Positions 13,928-21,252 of a stretch of DNA of 24,480 nucleotides are shown here, piece after piece. Position numbers and translations under genes: made by a program. Under the pieces are notes generated by a model. The model did no database searches and was not told where the DNA came from. It saw only the letters and a program-made list of their open reading frames with translations. Source of the DNA: 13-2-20CM-68-14 sp046723355 (lineage in GTDB: Bacteria; Actinomycetota; Thermoleophilia; Gaiellales; Gaiellaceae). The number at the start of each line of letters is the position of its first letter. The stretch's first letter is position 1. The stretch spans positions 1 to 24,480 of the forward strand of contig JBKOUJ010000120.1 of assembly GCA_046723355.1 (NCBI GenBank), read 5' to 3'.

Positions 13928-15778
13928 TCATGCGCGCCCGGCCTTATGCAGCTGCGCGTAGATAGCGCGCGCCGTCTTGGCCGGCAAACCGGTAACGCCC
14001 TCCAGCTCCTCCTGCGTCGCCGCCAGCACGCGCTCGGCCGAGCCGAAGTGCTGGAGCAGCGCGCGTCGCCGGGCCGGGCCGACGCCCTCCAGCGTGTCGA
14101 AGATCGACTCGCGCGCGCGGGCGTCGCGGCGCTGGCGGTGGAAGCCGACCGCGAAGCGGTGCGCCTCGTCGCGGATCCGCTGAAGCAGCTGAAGCCCCGG
14201 CGAATGCCGGTCGAGAAGGACCGGATCCGGCCGTCCCGGCAGGAACACCTCCTCGGCGCGCTTCGCGAGGGCGATGACCGCGACCCGAGGCAGGTCAAAC
14301 CCTTGCATCGCCGCCAGCGCGGCCGAGAGCTGGCCCTTGCCGCCGTCGATCACGACCAGGTTCGGCACCGCCGCGAACCCCTCGTCGTACTCCTCGTCGG
14401 CGACGTCGCGCATGCGCGCGAAGCGGCGCTCAATCACCTGCGCCATGGCGGCGAAGTCGTCCTGACCGTCGAGACCGCGCACCGCGAACTTGCGGTAGTG
14501 CGCCTTCTTCGCGGTCGCGTCCTGGAAGACCACCATCGAGCCGACGGGCTCGGCGGCCTGGATGTTCGAGATGTCGAAGCACTCGATCCGGATCGGCAGG
14601 CTCTCCAGGTTGAGCGCTTCGCGCAGCTCCTCGAGCGCTTCGACCCGGCGCAGCCGCTTCTGCTCGGTCTGGTAGCTCTCCGACTCGAGCGCGAGCCGGG
14701 CGTTCTGCTCGGCCAGCTCCTGGAGGCGCCGCTTCTCCCCGCGCTCCGCGGCCCGTACCTCGACGCGCGAGCCACGCAGCTCGGACAGGAACTCTGCCAG
14801 CGCCGAGGTGTCTCCGGCATCCCGTGGCACGACGATCTGCGGCGGCACGGACGGCGCCGCGCCGTAGTACTCGACCGCAAAGGCCTCGAGTAGCGCGGCT
14901 GCGTCCTGCCCCTCGACGTTCTCTAGATGGAACCCGTAACGGTCGATCATCTTGCCGCCGCGGAGCGGGAAGATCTGCACCGTCGCCCGGTCGCCGTCCA
15001 CCGCCAGCCCGATCACGTCGACGTCGCCGACGCTGCGCTTCTCGACGGCCTGGCGCTCCGTGAGGCGTCGGACCGCGAAGAGCCGGTTGCGGTAGCGCGC
15101 AGCCTCCTCGAAGCGCTCGGCTTCGGCCGCGTCGCGCATCTTCTGCTCGAGCTCCCGCTCGATCGTGCGCGTGTCGCCCGACAGGAAGTTGACGACGCCG
15201 TCGATGATCTCGGCGTACGCCTCCTTCGAGATGTAGCCCACACACGGGGCGTGGCAGCGCTCGATGTGGTAGTCGAGGCAGGGAATACCGGAGTGCCGGC
15301 CCGGCTGCGGCCCCTCGCAGGGCCGGTACTGGAAGACGCGGTTCAGCACGTCGAGCGTCTCGCGCACCTTCTTCGCGTTCGCGTACGGCCCGAAGTAGGT
15401 GACACCGCGGCGGTGTCGCTCGCGCGTGAACATGACGCGCGGGAAGTCGTCCTCGACCGTGACGGCGATGTACGGGAACGACTTGTCGTCGCGCAGCCGC
15501 ACGTTGAACGGAGGGCGGTAGCGCTTGACGAGGTTCTGCTCCAAATGCAGGGCCTCGACCTCGGTCCCGGTGACGATGACCTCGATGTCGGCGACACGCT
15601 CCGGCAGCTGCGCGATCGCGTGGCGTCCGCCCGCGCCGGCCTGGAAGTAGCTGCGCACGCGCGCGCGCAGCGACTTGGCCTTGCCGACGTAGAGAACCTG
15701 GCCGCGTGCGTCGCGGAAGATGTAGACGCCGGACTTGGCCGGCAGCCGTTTTAGCTGGTCTTCGAGCCTTCTCTCCAC
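13928..15778 (-). CDS. uvrC: Excinuclease ABC subunit C
   Basis: UvrC makes both incisions in nucleotide excision repair together with UvrB. The 616-residue product has the GIY-YIG nuclease at residues ~15-95 (GVYIFRDARGQVLYVGKAKS), a four-cysteine segment from PCEGP to CHAPCVG, and the UvrB-binding UVR motif near 205-240. The RNase H-like second nuclease follows (ECFDISNIQ, NLVVIDGGKGQLSAA), and a helix-hairpin-helix pair ends the protein (LEGVGPARRRALLQHFGS, GVTGLPAKTARAIYAQL). The GTG at 15778 has no usable ribosome-binding site; a TACGCT box 9 bases upstream points to a leaderless transcript. The C-terminus looks complete despite the IS110 relic directly behind it. Confidence 0.96.
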   Translation of the reverse strand: MERRLEDQLKRLPAKSGVYIFRDARGQVLYVGKAKSLRARVRSYFQAGAGGRHAIAQLPERVADIEVIVTGTEVEALHLEQNLVKRYRPPFNVRLRDDKSFPYIAVTVEDDFPRVMFTRERHRRGVTYFGPYANAKKVRETLDVLNRVFQYRPCEGPQPGRHSGIPCLDYHIERCHAPCVGYISKEAYAEIIDGVVNFLSGDTRTIERELEQKMRDAAEAERFEEAARYRNRLFAVRRLTERQAVEKRSVGDVDVIGLAVDGDRATVQIFPLRGGKMIDRYGFHLENVEGQDAAALLEAFAVEYYGAAPSVPPQIVVPRDAGDTSALAEFLSELRGSRVEVRAAERGEKRRLQELAEQNARLALESESYQTEQKRLRRVEALEELREALNLESLPIRIECFDISNIQAAEPVGSMVVFQDATAKKAHYRKFAVRGLDGQDDFAAMAQVIERRFARMRDVADEEYDEGFAAVPNLVVIDGGKGQLSAALAAMQGFDLPRVAVIALAKRAEEVFLPGRPDPVLLDRHSPGLQLLQRIRDEAHRFAVGFHRQRRDARARESIFDTLEGVGPARRRALLQHFGSAERVLAATQEELEGVTGLPAKTARAIYAQLHKAGRA

Positions 15779-15787
15779 GACTCTCCA

Positions 15788-15793
15788 AGCGTA
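15788..15793 (-). promoter_or_regulatory. -10 box for uvrC
   Basis: TACGCT on the minus strand stands 9 bases before the uvrC GTG. It lies only 8 bases from the oppositely directed -10 box of the next gene, so the two promoters are back to back. Confidence 0.45.
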
Positions 15794-15801
15794 GTCGTGG
15801 G

Positions 15802-15807
15802 TAGGCT
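15802..15807 (+). promoter_or_regulatory. -10 box for the first glycoside-hydrolase-like gene
   Basis: TAGGCT stands 9 bases before the ATG at 15817, with no ribosome-binding site between. This arrangement fits a leaderless or nearly leaderless transcript. Confidence 0.45.
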
Positions 15808-15816
15808 CCCGACCCC

Positions 15817-17124
15817 ATGAGGTGGAAGGGGCCTGTGCTCGCCCTGCTCGGCGCTGCGGCCGTTGCCGGTATCGCGATCGCCTTCACGCTCCGCGGCGGC
15901 AGCGACACGACGGTCACCGGAGCCGCCGGCTCGACCTCGGGCCGCTCAGGCTCCTCGACCGGCGCGACCACGACCACGGGCCAAGGCGTCTCGATCCCGA
16001 AGCCCGGGCACGTGCGACCCGGCCACCGACTGCTCGTCGCAACCGGCGACGATGCGATGAAGCAGGCAGATCCGAAGACGGCGGGCGAGCTGATGAAGGT
16101 CTCTCACGACGCGGGCTTCGACTCCGTGCTGGTCTCGAGCATGTGGCGGCCCGGTGCGACAGCGCCGTCGGCACAGGAGCGGCACACGCTCGGCAACGTC
16201 GTCAAGGCCGCGGACGACCTGCACATGCCCGTCTTCGTGTTCGTCTGGCACGGCCTTAGCGGCACCACGCCGCGCACGGAGCACGCACGCGGCCAGTTCG
16301 CGGCGTACGCCGCCGCCCTTGCGAAAGCCTTCCCGCAGGTCCGCGACATCGTGGTCGGCAACGAGCCGAACCTGAACACTTTCTGGATGCCGCAGTTCGG
16401 CGCCGGAGGGAAGGACGTCGCCGCCACCGGATATCTCGAGCTGCTCGCCCGCACCTATGACACGCTCAAGGCCGTCTCACCGGAGATTCAGGTGATCGGC
16501 GGCGCACTCGCGCCGCGCGGCTCCGACCAGCCTGGGACGAAGCGCGACACGCACTCGCCGACCCGGTTCATCGAGGACCTCGGCGCCGCCTACAAGGCGA
16601 GCGGCCGCACGAAGCCCATCATGGACGCCTTCGCCATCCATCCCTACATGCGGATGTCGAAGCTCTCGCCGACCGAGACGCACGCGGAATCGACGACGAT
16701 CACTCTCGCCGACTACCCGAAGCTGCTGGCGCTGCTCGACCACGCGTTCGCGGGAACCGCGCAGCGCGGCGGCGACATCCCGATCTACTACACCGAGTTC
16801 GGCGTACAGACGCACGTCCCCGCCGCCGACCGGCAGGCCTACACCGACGTGAACTCGCCCAGCGCCGGCGACGCGGTCAGCCCGGACACCCAGGCGCACT
16901 ACTACCGGGAGGCGCTCGCGCTGGCCGCGTGCCAGCCGACCGTGAAGGGCCTCTTCATCTTCCACACCTTCGACGAGATCGACCTCGCCGGTTGGCAGTC
17001 GGGCCTCTACTACGCCGACCAGAAGCCGAAGCCCAGCCTGGAGGCCTTCCAGAAAGCGGCCGCCGAGGCGCGAGCGGCACGGCTCACCCGCTGCAGCGGG
17101 ACGAACTTCATCCAAGAGAAGTAG
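15817..17124 (+). CDS. Membrane-anchored or secreted glycoside hydrolase-like TIM-barrel protein (copy 1)
   Basis: The 435-residue product starts with a signal or anchor segment (residues ~5-24), followed by a Ser/Thr/Gly linker to about residue 58. The rest looks like a clan GH-A barrel: VGNEPN with putative acid/base Glu183 and YYTEFGVQT with putative nucleophile Glu327, plus AIHPYMR between them. Family (GH5, GH39 or an unassigned relative) and substrate cannot be told. No lipobox Cys is present. It is a tandem paralog of the next gene, which shares the NEPNLN-FWMPQF, IGGA-PRG, THSPT-F and WQSGL-YAD blocks. Confidence 0.75.
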   Translation: MRWKGPVLALLGAAAVAGIAIAFTLRGGSDTTVTGAAGSTSGRSGSSTGATTTTGQGVSIPKPGHVRPGHRLLVATGDDAMKQADPKTAGELMKVSHDAGFDSVLVSSMWRPGATAPSAQERHTLGNVVKAADDLHMPVFVFVWHGLSGTTPRTEHARGQFAAYAAALAKAFPQVRDIVVGNEPNLNTFWMPQFGAGGKDVAATGYLELLARTYDTLKAVSPEIQVIGGALAPRGSDQPGTKRDTHSPTRFIEDLGAAYKASGRTKPIMDAFAIHPYMRMSKLSPTETHAESTTITLADYPKLLALLDHAFAGTAQRGGDIPIYYTEFGVQTHVPAADRQAYTDVNSPSAGDAVSPDTQAHYYREALALAACQPTVKGLFIFHTFDEIDLAGWQSGLYYADQKPKPSLEAFQKAAAEARAARLTRCSGTNFIQEK

Positions 17125-17173
17125 CACTCCTGGGTATAAAGTCGGCGCGGCGGCCGCCGATGCCGAGTGCAGG

Positions 17174-18382
17174 ATGCCGCCCATCCGCAAGCTTGCCCTC
17201 CTCGGCGCCCTGATCGCTGCCCTCGCGACCGCCGCCCCGTCGCCCGCTGCACCGCGGAAGCTCGCGGTGGGCGCGTCGGAGTCCGCCAGCCTGATCCCCG
17301 ATCCGGTCGTGGCCAAGACGCGCATGGACCTCGCGCTGCTCGCGGGCTTCGACGAGATCGAGGTGCGCGCGGACTGGTCGCGGGGCAAGACGGCGCCGAC
17401 CGCCGACGAGCTCGCCGCATTCCAGGCCAGCGCCGACGCGGCTCAGCTCGACGCGATCAAGCTCGTGATCGCCTTGGACACCGGCGGCAGCCTCCAGACG
17501 CCGCTGAGCAACCGCGACCGCATGCAGTTCGCCCAGTACGCGGTGTCGATCGCGCAGTCACTCCCTTACGTCCGCGACTTCATCGTCGGCAACGAGCCGA
17601 ACCTGAACAGGTTCTGGATGCCGCAGTTCGACAAGCGCGGCCGCGACCTCGCTGCGCCCGCCTACGAGGCGCTGCTAGCGCAGACCTACGACGCGCTGAA
17701 GGCGGCCTCGCCGCAGATCACCGTGATCGGTGGCGCGGTCTCGCCGCGCGGCGCCGACCGGGCGAGCTCGAGCCGGCAGACTCACTCGCCGACGACCTTC
17801 CTTCGCGACCTCGGCGCCGCCTACCGACGAAGCCGTCGCTCGGCGCCGATCATGGACATGCTCGTCATCCACCCTTACGGCGAGTCGTCGAGGACGCCGC
17901 CGACGGCGCTGCACCCGAAGTCAACGAGCATCTCGATCGCCGACTACCCGAAGCTCGTCAAGCTGCTGCGCGACGCGTTCCGAGGCACAGCCCAGCGCGG
18001 CGCCTCGCTGCCGATCCTCTACGGCGAGTACGGCGTCCAGACGACGATCCCGGCCGACAAGCTGACCAGCTACTTCAATGTCGGCATCCCGACGACGAGA
18101 GATGCTGTCCCGGAAGCGCTGCAGGGCGCCTACTACAGGCGCGCCATCCAGCTCGCCTACTGCCAGCCGACCGTCGCTGGCCTGCTGTTCTTCCACGTCA
18201 GCGACGAGCCCGATCTCGAACGCTGGCAGTCGGGGCTCTTCTACGCCGACGACACGCCGAAGACAGATCTCAGCAAGGTCAGGACCGTCGCCCACGCCGC
18301 GCAGGCGGGCGCGCTCACGTGCTCGAAGGCCACGCCGCGGCGTCACGCCACGCCGAAGAGCACGCGCCACGCCCGTCGCTAG
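17174..18382 (+). CDS. Secreted glycoside hydrolase-like TIM-barrel protein (copy 2)
   Basis: The 402-residue product has a cleavable signal peptide (residues 1-~25, ending near SPAAP) and no linker, unlike copy 1. The putative catalytic acids are kept: Glu141 in VGNEPNLNRFWMPQF and Glu285 in YGEYGVQTT. The end is a basic Arg/His/Lys-rich tail. The ATG at 17174 follows GCAGG closely, so translation may depend on the gene upstream, 49 bases away. A TATAAA at 17135-17140 has no matching -35. Two adjacent copies that differ in anchoring suggest duplication followed by a split between bound and released forms (inference). Confidence 0.75.
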   Translation: MPPIRKLALLGALIAALATAAPSPAAPRKLAVGASESASLIPDPVVAKTRMDLALLAGFDEIEVRADWSRGKTAPTADELAAFQASADAAQLDAIKLVIALDTGGSLQTPLSNRDRMQFAQYAVSIAQSLPYVRDFIVGNEPNLNRFWMPQFDKRGRDLAAPAYEALLAQTYDALKAASPQITVIGGAVSPRGADRASSSRQTHSPTTFLRDLGAAYRRSRRSAPIMDMLVIHPYGESSRTPPTALHPKSTSISIADYPKLVKLLRDAFRGTAQRGASLPILYGEYGVQTTIPADKLTSYFNVGIPTTRDAVPEALQGAYYRRAIQLAYCQPTVAGLLFFHVSDEPDLERWQSGLFYADDTPKTDLSKVRTVAHAAQAGALTCSKATPRRHATPKSTRHARR

Positions 18383-18385
18383 CAT
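18380..18385 (+). promoter_or_regulatory. -10 box for hemQ overlapping the upstream stop codon
   Basis: TAGCAT contains the TAG stop of the preceding gene and stands 7 bases before the hemQ GTG. No ribosome-binding site is present. Leaderless transcription from this box is plausible. Confidence 0.45.
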
Positions 18386-18392
18386 TTCGCGC

Positions 18393-19085
18393 GTGAGCGG
18401 CCAGTACGTCGCCTACAGCTTCTATCGAGTTGACCCCGCCTGGCGGCGCCTGCCGATCGACGAGCGGGCCGCGGGCAAGGACGCCTTCGCCGAAGTCGTC
18501 GAGGACTGGGCAGGCCGAATGGACGCCGTGCGCGCGTACTCAGTCACGGGCGTCCGGCCGGACTGCGACTTCTTCCTCTGGAAGATCACCGAGCGCTACG
18601 ACGACCTGGGCGAGCTCGGCGCGGCGCTGAACGGCACGCCGCTTGCCGCGTGGGTCGAGACGCCGTACTCGTATCTCGCAACTACGAAGGCCTCTGAGTA
18701 CACGTCGGCTCGGAAGGCGCGCAAGATCGTGCCGAAGGAATCGCCCTACCTCGTCGTCTACCCGTTCGTGAAGGTTCGGCCCTGGTATGCACTGTCCGCG
18801 GAGGACCGCCGCCGCGCGATGGACGAGCACATCCGGATCGGGCGCGAGGAGTTCCCGACGATCCACAACCACACGACGTACTCGTTCGGGATCGACGACC
18901 AGGAGTTCATGACCGCCTTCGAGTGCGACGAGCCTGCCGACTTCATGCACCTGATGCTGCGCCTGCGCGACAGCGAAGCCTCGCGCTACACCGAGCGCGA
19001 CACTCCGATCTTCGTCGGCAAGCACGTGTCGATCCGGGACGCCCTCGGCGCCCTGGACGGAACGGCTGCTCGCGTCGAGGCGTAA
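18393..19085 (+). CDS. hemQ: Coproheme decarboxylase, chlorite dismutase family
   Basis: HemQ/ChdC performs the last step of the coproporphyrin-dependent heme pathway of actinobacteria and firmicutes, decarboxylating coproheme to heme b. The 230-residue product has VYPFVKVRPWYAL near residues 121-134, with the conserved YPF tyrosine, and AMDEHIRIGREEFP with His146, which aligns with the proximal heme ligand. TTYSFGIDDQEFMTAFECDE and LRDSEASRYTERDTPIFVGK are strong family blocks. The open frame runs far upstream, but the GTG at 18393 matches the family's N-terminus. No other heme gene is in the window. Confidence 0.92.
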   Translation: MSGQYVAYSFYRVDPAWRRLPIDERAAGKDAFAEVVEDWAGRMDAVRAYSVTGVRPDCDFFLWKITERYDDLGELGAALNGTPLAAWVETPYSYLATTKASEYTSARKARKIVPKESPYLVVYPFVKVRPWYALSAEDRRRAMDEHIRIGREEFPTIHNHTTYSFGIDDQEFMTAFECDEPADFMHLMLRLRDSEASRYTERDTPIFVGKHVSIRDALGALDGTAARVEA

Positions 19086-19096
19086 AGGCCCAAGGC

Positions 19097-19327
19097 CTAA
19101 GGCGCGGGGTCGCGCGGCGGCTTGAACTCGTCGAGGTCGGCCGCTGCGACGTCCGCGGCGTCACCCGCCGCGAGCCCGCCGCCGTAGCCCGCCGGAGCGC
19201 CGTAGCCCGTCTCCTCGAGGTAGCGCTCCTCCGCCTCGCCCGGATCTTCCCCGCCGAACTCCTCACGCAGGTCGGCCTCCTCTTCAGGATTGCCGCCGAC
19301 GCCTCGGATCCAACTCCAGAGTCCCAT
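19097..19327 (-). CDS. Small acidic hypothetical protein
   Basis: The 76-residue product starts MGLWSWIRGVGGNPEEEADL and is then rich in Glu, Asp, Gly and Ala. It has no membrane segment and I do not recognise a family. The ATG at 19327 is preceded by AGGATCAAGG, a weak ribosome-binding site that begins at the edge of the foldback element. Its composition is coherent and it fills the space behind hemQ convergently, so it is probably real but unproven. Confidence 0.5.
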   Translation of the reverse strand: MGLWSWIRGVGGNPEEEADLREEFGGEDPGEAEERYLEETGYGAPAGYGGGLAAGDAADVAAADLDEFKPPRDPAP

Positions 19328-19336
19328 GCCTTGATC

Positions 19337-19504
19337 CTAGTGCCCCGTCCAGTAATGCCGTCGAGCTTCTGGGTCGCGAGCACCAAGCCAGAGGCCGCAA
19401 TCGCTCGGGGCCAAGGCTGGCAGCCTTGGCAAGAGCGAGGGTGGGCTCTGGCGTCGCGTGATCGCGGGCCAGAAGCCGGCATGTATTGCTGGATGGGGCA
19501 CTAG
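19337..19504. mobile_element. MITE-like foldback element, 168 bases
   Basis: Both ends read CTAGTGCCCC inwards as perfect 10-base inverted repeats. Similarity continues for about 45 bases on each side (shared CAGYAAT, GCTTCTGG and CGCGA blocks). The centre also folds: GCCAGAG with CTCTGGC, CGCTC with GAGCG, and GCCAAGGCT (apex loop GGC) with AGCCTTGGC. The whole unit can form one long hairpin. A TA dinucleotide lies at each end inside the CTAG, as would fit TA-targeting IS630/Tc1-type mobilisation. No transposase is encoded. The right end supplies the TAG stop of the neighbouring gene. Confidence 0.6.
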
Positions 19505-19887
19505 TACCCGTAGGTGTGCTCTGAGCGCCAGACCCGCCACATCGCGAAGCCGGCCAGGATCAGCGTGACGATGAACGCGAACGCGTCGAGCCCGGCGGTG
19601 TTCCGGCCGGGCCAGAAGTAGACGGCGAGGTCGGCCAGGATCAGGGCGAAGCTGCCGTAGAAGACACGGCGCGAGCGATCCGACCAGGTATCGATGTCGT
19701 GCCGCATCCGGTCGCGCCAGAACATGTACGCAACGACCGCGATCGCGAGGAAGAAGACGATCTGCAAGAGCAGCGAGAGCGAGATCAGCGTCCCCTCGAG
19801 ATTCAGGACGAAGACGACCGCCGCGATCGTAAGGATGATGATGAACCCGCGGACGGTCCCGTTGAGATCGCTCCACCAGCGTCCCAT
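19501..19887 (-). CDS. Small four-helix membrane protein, function unknown
   Basis: The 128-residue product begins MGRWWSDLNGTVRGF and has hydrophobic stretches at residues ~14-31, 34-56, 76-92 and 98-114. I do not recognise a family. The ATG at 19887 is preferred over an upstream in-frame ATG at 19935 because that one would run into the divergent bcp gene. The stop TAG is formed by the outermost bases of the foldback element, so the original C-terminus may have been altered by that insertion. Confidence 0.65.
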   Translation of the reverse strand: MGRWWSDLNGTVRGFIIILTIAAVVFVLNLEGTLISLSLLLQIVFFLAIAVVAYMFWRDRMRHDIDTWSDRSRRVFYGSFALILADLAVYFWPGRNTAGLDAFAFIVTLILAGFAMWRVWRSEHTYGY

Positions 19888-19897
19888 AGCCTGTCGG

Positions 19898-19903
19898 TAG
19901 GAT
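19898..19903 (+). promoter_or_regulatory. -10 box for bcp
   Basis: TAGGAT stands 7 bases before the bcp ATG with no ribosome-binding site, the same spacing as in front of hemQ. Confidence 0.45.
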
Positions 19904-19910
19904 CGCTGCG

Positions 19911-20366
19911 ATGGTCGAAGAGGGCAAGGCGGCACCCGACTTCGAGCTCACGAGCGACGCCGGCGAACGCGTCAAGCTCTCCTCGCTACGCGGAAAACCG
20001 GTCGTCCTCTATTTCTATCCGAAAGACGACACGCCGGGTTGTACAACGCAGGCCTGCGGGATCCGCGACGTCTATTCCGACTTCCAGGATCGCGGCGCTG
20101 TGGTGCTCGGCGTCAGCCCGGACGACGAGGCCTCGCACGTCCGGTTCAAGGAGAAGTACTCGCTCCCGTTCGCGCTGCTCGCGGATCCCGGGCATGAGGT
20201 CGCCGAGGAGTACGGCGTCTGGAAGGAGCGGAACCTGTACGGCAAGAAGTCGATGGGCATCGAGCGCTCGACCTTCGTGATCGACGCCGACGGGAACGTC
20301 TCGAAGGTGATGCGCCGCGTGAAGCCGGACACGCACGCGGCAGACGTGCTCGCCGCCCTTACGTAA
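19911..20366 (+). CDS. bcp: Thioredoxin-dependent peroxiredoxin, BCP/PrxQ type
   Basis: It reduces hydrogen peroxide and organic hydroperoxides using thioredoxin. The 151-residue product has FYPKDDTPGCTTQACGIRD with peroxidatic Cys44 and resolving Cys49, the five-residue spacing typical of BCP/PrxQ. GVSPDDEASHVRFKEKYSLPF follows, and ERSTFVIDADGNV ends the thioredoxin fold. Start is the ATG at 19911. It is divergent from the small membrane protein gene, with 23 bases between them. Confidence 0.95.
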   Translation: MVEEGKAAPDFELTSDAGERVKLSSLRGKPVVLYFYPKDDTPGCTTQACGIRDVYSDFQDRGAVVLGVSPDDEASHVRFKEKYSLPFALLADPGHEVAEEYGVWKERNLYGKKSMGIERSTFVIDADGNVSKVMRRVKPDTHAADVLAALT

Positions 20367-20466
20367 CCCTTTACGCGCGATTTACCGACTCCGAATCGTG
20401 GGCTGACGCGAGCCGCCGACGATCCGGGCGTCTTCCGCTCCTTCACCCAAGCCAGGAGGTCTCGAG

Positions 20467-21195
20467 ATGAGAAGGCGCCTCACCTACGTCGCCCTCGCGG
20501 CACTCGTGCTGCTCGCGGCCGGAGCCTCGAGCACGTTCGCTGCGCGCAGCGGCAGCGTCACCTACGTGTTCAACGGCCGGTTGCTCGCCGACGCCGGGAA
20601 CTCGTCGACGCTCTACGTCGACGTCAACGGCGGGAACAAGATCGCTCTCAAGAAGCTCGTCGGCCTGAGCGACAACCAGAACTTCGCCGTCGGCGCCGGC
20701 ACACAGTTCTTGCGCTGGTCGCATGGGGTTCCGACGGTCGTGGCGGAGTCGAACCTCGTCGCCGGCGACGCGATCAGCGTCCACGTGCGAGCGCTGCGCA
20801 GCGCGTCGTTCGCGGCGATCGCCGCGACCGCGGCCAGCCGCGTCGCCGATCGCGGGCCGACGCCCGGGTTCGCTCACAGGCCTTTGTGGCTGTTCATCGG
20901 AACACTCAATACGCCCGCTGCGAACGGCAAGGTCTCGATCCACGTCCAGAGCGGCAACTGGCTCGCCCTCCGCAAGATGCTCGGCCAGCCGCTCGACGAG
21001 TCGTTCAGCTACGGGCCTCGGACGATCTTCATCCTCTGGCGCAGCGGCGTCCCGACGGTGATCTCGCCCTCGCAGCTGCGGGTCGGCGACCGGATCTCGG
21101 TCCGGATCCGCGCCCCACGCGTCGACTCGCTCCAGCAGGCGGAGCAGGTTCCCGCCAGCCACATCGGGGACCACGAGCCGCACACGCCCTCGTAG
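20467..21195 (+). CDS. Exported protein with two tandem repeat domains
   Basis: The 242-residue product has a signal peptide (residues 1-~25, cleavage near TFAAR). Two copies of a ~95-residue unit follow. Each runs through a V-FNG/IGTLN strand, a V/IHVDV-GN segment, LKKLVG/LRKMLG, a T-F-L/ILW-S/RSGVPTVV/I strand, a L-VGD-ISVRVR/IR strand, and an ending SHIGD or SRVAD. This is an internal duplication of a small beta-rich domain, perhaps of OB type. Function is unknown. The ATG at 20467 has AGGAGG 6 bases upstream. The C-terminus is His/Pro-rich. Confidence 0.75.
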   Translation: MRRRLTYVALAALVLLAAGASSTFAARSGSVTYVFNGRLLADAGNSSTLYVDVNGGNKIALKKLVGLSDNQNFAVGAGTQFLRWSHGVPTVVAESNLVAGDAISVHVRALRSASFAAIAATAASRVADRGPTPGFAHRPLWLFIGTLNTPAANGKVSIHVQSGNWLALRKMLGQPLDESFSYGPRTIFILWRSGVPTVISPSQLRVGDRISVRIRAPRVDSLQQAEQVPASHIGDHEPHTPS

Positions 21196-21220
21196 CTCGA
21201 ACCTAACCCCGCTTCGATTC

Positions 21221-21251
21221 GTGAGGAGGCCGGCGCACCCGGCCTCCTCAC
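21221..21251. terminator. Perfect 13-base hairpin after the repeat-domain protein
   Basis: GTGAGGAGGCCGG (21221-21233) pairs perfectly with CCGGCCTCCTCAC (21239-21251) around a CGCAC loop. There is no T-run on either strand, but the hairpin sits 26 bases past the stop and next to the end of the opposing small pseudogene. A terminator role is inferred. Confidence 0.6.
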
Positions 21252-21252
21252 G

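Noticed and set aside
13388..14893. 501-codon plus-strand open frame opposite uvrC
   Set aside because: uvrC motifs on the minus strand are complete; the plus frame has no recognisable domain.
15771..15790. Tandem CTCTCCA repeat at the uvrC start as a regulatory repeat
   Set aside because: There are only two 7-base copies, one inside the coding sequence; this is easily chance.
17135..17140. TATAAA as promoter for the second glycoside-hydrolase-like gene
   Set aside because: There is no -35 at a proper distance and it does not fit the 7-9 base spacing seen before other starts.
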